Shown here piece by piece: positions 60,614 through 64,000 of a stretch of 64,000 bases of DNA; the first letter of the stretch is position 1, and every line of letters begins with the position of its first letter. The translations under genes were made by a program, and so were the position numbers. The stretch spans positions 10,174,801-10,238,800 of the forward strand of contig CM030848.1 in the NCBI GenBank assembly GCA_018105865.1, in the 5' to 3' direction. Source of the stretch: Metaphire vulgaris (lineage: Eukaryota > Annelida > Clitellata > Crassiclitellata > Megascolecidae). A model generated the notes under the pieces. That model searched no databases and was not told where the DNA came from. It worked only from the letters and a program-made list of their open reading frames with translations.

Positions 60614-60870
60614 CTTGATAATAGCCTTGTTCGAAACCAATTCCGTAAGTATCTATGGAGTCCAAGACTGGAAAATTGCTGCAGTCCGCCGTTCGAGTAG
60701 TACTTCTAGAAACTGGAATTTGTCCGGAGAACATCTCATTCAGAATTTCCGACGATATCAGCTCTGTTCCGTTGCCGTCCCGTCCGTGGTTCAGGAGAAA
60801 TCGCATCCATTTCGTCATATCCGTCGCTGTTGTTACTATGCCACCGGCCGCCTGAAGAGATTCAGCGCAC
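60614..60870 (-). CDS. Beta-lactamase-like protein, internal exon (AAGG region)
   Basis: This exon encodes CAESLQAAGGIVTTATDMTKWMRFLL and a segment ending YGIGFEQGYYQ. The AAGG..T...DM.KWM pattern is a well-conserved helix of animal beta-lactamase-like proteins. Acceptor AACTTTGCAG precedes 60870 and donor CAAG|GTCAAA follows 60614. One base in and one base out (257 bp) match both neighbours. Simple repeats begin about 10 bp away on both sides of the exon. Confidence 0.88.
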
Positions 60871-60879
60871 CTGCAAAGT

Positions 60880-60881
<2 letters not shown>

Positions 60882-60950
<69 letters not shown>

Positions 60951-60974
60951 CATCATCATCATCATCATCATCAT
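60882..60974. repeat. (AAT)n(ATC)n array at the acceptor of the AAGG exon
   Basis: AAT then ATC units. On the minus strand it forms the region immediately upstream of the AACTTTGCAG acceptor, taking the place of the usual polypyrimidine tract. Confidence 0.96.
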
Positions 60975-61685
60975 GAACTGATTATAGTGGCATATCGTAC
61001 AAGTACTGCTTGGACACCTAACAGGCTCATTTGTTAAATCGCCGATTTTTTCCTATTGCGTTTTGTCATTTCGATGGGAAACTTTGCTCTATTCGGTTAC
61101 TAGAGCAGTTTTCATATTTTCGGAAAACCTTCGAAAATATCAGAAAGTTTGAGGCCACTTTATTCGGCGATCCTACGATTTTTAGCATCTGTCTGCCTGA
61201 AATGGTTTTTTGTAAGTAGGATCATGTGCAAACTTTAGGAGTAAAAGAGAGTCACGTGGAGAGTTTGCTTTCCGTTTTTTATCCGTCGTCAATGAGTAAT
61301 TTCAATGAAGCGTTCTCTTCTCAATATACTGTTATTATTAGACTTTAATACATGGTTATTTCTATGATTATCAATTTGGGGGTGTCGGTAAATTCTGCAG
61401 GCCCCTGCCAAAAAAGTCTGACAAGCAAATAAAGGAAAAAAGGTCATCCCATAGCTGAGATTGGGGGTGTGGGGGGAGGGTGTTAGGGGTGTAAACATAT
61501 CCTTGCTTTAACGTTAGGCCTACAGATTTTAGTCTTCCATGTCCACAATAAAACACCGATTCTGAAAATGCTGGCTGATTTTACCGATTTCTCTAGCTTC
61601 GACACAATTTGTTTTGAGAGTGGTTTTTAGCTGCCAAGGGGCACCTCTGTATATGCATGCACAGTCGTATATGCTGGATCCGTAC
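60975..61685. other. Beta-lactamase-like intron
   Basis: A repeat shared with 29140-29300 (GGGGGTGTCGGTAAATTCTG, AAAAAAGTCTGACAAGCAA) covers 61378-61500. Nothing else was recognised. Confidence 0.5.
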
Positions 61686-61961
61686 CGCAGTGTGTCAACG
61701 CTGAGTGGATAGAGTTGATCGTCGGAACGGTTGATGTAGTAGGTCTGAGCTAAGTCGTCGAACTGTCGACTGTTGTCTTTTTGAATCAGCCGCGTGTTGT
61801 TCATACCAAGCGGTCGTAGGATGCGCCCCGTTAGAAGAGTTTCGTAACTGTCGTTTCCAAGAGTTTCGATCAGGCAATCGGCAAGAACGTACATCAGGTT
61901 GCTGTAGTGGAACTGATCGCGGAACGAATTGGGACTCGTGACATTTAGGAATTGAAAACGA
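61686..61961 (-). CDS. Beta-lactamase-like protein, YSN-motif exon
   Basis: The second catalytic motif of serine beta-lactamases (Y-x-N) is present as YSN in FHYSNLMYVLADCLIE. The rest (LLTGRILRPLGMNNTRL) is the typical following helix and the PLGM turn. Acceptor CTGTTTGCAG precedes 61961. The donor is taken as GTACGG after 61686, because it gives the two overhanging bases needed by the next exon and joins DTLR to CAESLQAAGG. A downstream GTGCCC is a weaker alternative. A MITE with a perfect target duplication sits about 45 bp upstream in the intron. Confidence 0.88.
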
Positions 61962-62004
61962 CTGCAAACAGGAATAATGTAGACACATTGTAATGTAATG
62001 TATC

Positions 62005-62162
62005 CAGTGTTTAATCTAGATTCCGGGGGAACTGACAAGGCCGGGGGAAAGTCGGCTAGGGGGCTGCTGTTAGTTGACGTAGTATGCCAAAATCTCTGGG
62101 GAATTTGGAATTTCCGGAGGGAAAAGGCAATTCCCCCCGGGAACGGCCTAGGTTAAACTCTG
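62005..62162. mobile_element. hAT-type MITE, CAGTGTTTA family, perfect TSD
   Basis: The ends CAGTGTTTAATCTAG and CTAGGTTAAACTCTG are flanked by exact octamers AATGTATC (61997-62004 and 62163-62170). The interior is rich in GGGGGAA. Confidence 0.93.
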
Positions 62163-62170
62163 AATGTATC

Positions 62171-63058
62171 GGAATATTTGTGTAAAGCCTGTTGTATAGA
62201 ATCACTCAGAAGCGCTCCCGCTGTGTTTACTGTATATTAACTTGGACAGCGAGAAGTGGAATGGAAGAAATTCTAGCCATTAATTTTTGCTTAAATGTTT
62301 TTTAAAAAGCTCCTGCGGAGCGCTGCTGATGCTAAGCTACAGTACTGGTAAAATTAAAATGAATATACGCTCTGAGGCAGCAGTGCATGCATCGAGGCCG
62401 TTTTTATTCCAACTCTTCTGCGCGAACTCTTTGATCAACCGACGACTACTGTAAGCCTTCAACAATATTAAATTCCTAATGAAAAGTTTATCTTCACTGC
62501 TGAAAACCATTTGACTCTGAGTTATAATCTCTGTTTAAATGTTAACAAACTATCGTCTGCAAAAGAACGTATCCCTTAGCAACCACTTTCGTGTGTAAGT
62601 AGGGCCTAAAACCTACAATATTTTGCGACAAATTTATTTGAGAAACAACGTAAAGAATGTTATTACAATTGCCTTAGTTTTGCAGAAGATATGATGAGAA
62701 ATATTTTGGTGTGTTCATTTATGCCTCGCAGTGTAGAAGACTTTGCTAGTAAAATAGGAAACTGCGGTCTTTAGTATTCGATATGGCAAAATTCTGAGGA
62801 GGAATCAAAAGACAGCGGGACTTGAAGCAAATACGATACATAGTGAGCGATAGAAATGAATTTGTGGAACCCGAAATAGGACTATGCTCGCTGTGTGTGT
62901 GTGTCTGAGCAAAGGGGAACTCTGATATCTGTGAAGTGAAGGAATACACTGGCAGTCAAGAAGTTGGCAATCTACATGTACAAATGTACATATCGCGTGT
63001 TTCCAGCATTCACGGCCATTGCTGTTCTGTCGCAGCAGTTTCGCTTTCTCCTTAGACG
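62171..63058. other. Beta-lactamase-like intron, nothing recognised
   Basis: Mixed sequence without repeats or exon-like segments apart from a short GT run at 62891-62904. Confidence 0.4.
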
Positions 63059-63231
63059 CAGTGGCCTCTCCAGGATTTGACAAGTGGGGAGACCGTTGGG
63101 GTGGCAACTTCTACGCATGGGACCAACCATTTGTTGATAGGTATGTAGTGGTAAGTATAGGGTCCCAACTGGAAGCCAGGCATTCACTAGGGGAGCCCGA
63201 GGAACACCGCCCCAATGTGGAGCATACACTG
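63059..63231. mobile_element. hAT-type MITE, CAGTGGCGGCTCC family, perfect TSD
   Basis: The ends CAGTGGCCTCTCC and GGAGCATACACTG are diverged at a few positions, but the octamer CTTAGACG is duplicated exactly (63051-63058 and 63232-63239). It lies 55 bp from the donor of the exon at 63286. Confidence 0.92.
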
Positions 63232-63285
63232 CTTAGACGTCGTATTTGCTATGGTATCGATAAGTTACAGGTCTGTTTGGCCTAC

Positions 63286-63468
63286 CTGCAGAACTCTCTA
63301 TTCGACCGATGAGTGTTCTGTCCCAAGATAAGAGCCAACGAATACGACGCCAGTCCCACTCGATGAGACAGGATGTCACGCACTGTCGTCCATCTGTGAC
63401 GACAGTCAGTCAACCGGAAATCAGGTCCCATTATATCGACGACCAACGTATCCCACACCTTATCGTAC
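63286..63468 (-). CDS. Beta-lactamase-like protein, upstream exon (LSHRVGL)
   Basis: The exon encodes YDKVWDTLVVDIMGPDFRL and TTVRDILSHRVGLASYS. The T.RD.LSHR.GL motif lies between the SxxK and YxN motifs in PF00144 proteins. Acceptor CATGTTCCAG precedes 63468 and donor GTAGGC follows 63286; 183 bp (1 base, 60 codons, 2 bases) fits the next exon. The exon with the SxxK nucleophile and the signal peptide should lie to the right and is not visible between 63469 and 64000, so whether the protein keeps its catalytic residues cannot be judged here. Confidence 0.85.
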
Positions 63469-64000
63469 CTGGAACATGAAAGCAGCGCAAAATAAGTGAT
63501 CACCGACAATTTTGCAACTGCTGCTTTCGCCAGAGACCAGCAGCATTAACTGACTTTTTGCACTTTAATTGCTGTGATGCTTTTCTAAGCCTAGTTAGCC
63601 GAGAACTAAGCATAGTAGCATAGGAAATGGAAGAAGACACACACATGCACACATATACACACACACACTAACGATCACATAACAGAACAAAACAAAAACT
63701 TTATTTTTCAACTCTTACATTTATTCTACATCATAACTCATGAGTCATAACATATCTCGTAACATTATAGCATATAGAGTATCAAAGTTTTAATGCTAGG
63801 AGTTATGTTATGAGTGGCATTTTAAATATTAATTATAATAATAATAATATTGTTATTATTATTATTCTAGGCCTAATAATAACAGGGTTTAAAGTGGTTC
63901 AGTAGGGTCTGCCCAGTGTGAGAACCATTATGTTTCACCCATCCATATATTGGCATTATGGTCTTGCTGTGTAATCTCATTCCTGCACTCTTGTCATCTA
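63469..64000. other. Right end of window; LINE tail
   Basis: Presumed intron of the beta-lactamase-like gene. At 63888-63960 is a GTGGTTCAGTAGGGTCTGCC, GTGAGAACCATTATG segment (minus-strand LINE 3' end) preceded by (AAT)n. No SxxK exon was seen. Confidence 0.5.

Noticed and set aside
60159..60974. 271-codon minus-strand frame across the AAGG exon
   Set aside because: Only 60614-60870 is a real exon; the rest translates flanking triplet arrays and the splice sites cut it out.

Overview
This is eukaryotic DNA from a metazoan. Three genes are split into small exons with GT/AG introns, the exon phases match across introns of several kb, and non-coding DNA full of microsatellites and transposon relics fills the rest. 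The neuronal receptor, the LIM-only gene and the secreted beta-lactamase-like gene fit a marine invertebrate. The anion-type pore motif in the receptor hints at a lophotrochozoan, possibly a mollusc. The species cannot be read from the window, and no prokaryotic or organellar features were seen.

All three genes lie on the minus strand. (1) A nicotinic acetylcholine receptor subunit runs from a signal-peptide exon (27992-28160, linked by inference) through exons at 9645-9838, 6638-6747, 5686-5899, 3722-3962, 1406-1492 and 234-352. The cytoplasmic loop and TM4 lie off the left edge. (2) An LMO4-type LIM-only gene has its LIM1 exon at 53945-54189 and its LIM2 exon at 47874-48061; the short 3' exon was not found. 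(3) A secreted serine beta-lactamase-like gene has exons at 63286-63468, 61686-61961, 60614-60870 and 59171-60090 (with stop). Its first exon or exons, carrying the SxxK nucleophile, lie beyond the right edge. The genes are not functionally linked; they are separate neighbours.

The introns and intergenic DNA (28.2-47.9 kb is gene-free) are a transposon graveyard. At least ten hAT-type MITEs have recognisable inverted ends, many with exact 8-bp target duplications, and one MITE is nested in another. There is also a degraded hAT element with a transposase relic, a decayed piggyBac element bounded by TTAA, pogo-like MITEs, 3' ends of several LINE families, and tRNA-derived SINEs. Large microsatellites often sit within tens of bases of splice sites.

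The main items for a second look are the Pro-Ala (anion-type) pore motif in the receptor, a perfect 122-bp spacerless palindrome at 17047-17168, the repeated 16-bp palindrome in the piggyBac element, a ~355-bp tandem/inverted repeat next to the LMO4 exon, and simple-repeat blocks bracketing a beta-lactamase exon. Exon limits come from reading splice consensus, phase and family conservation by eye; no alignment or transcript data were available.
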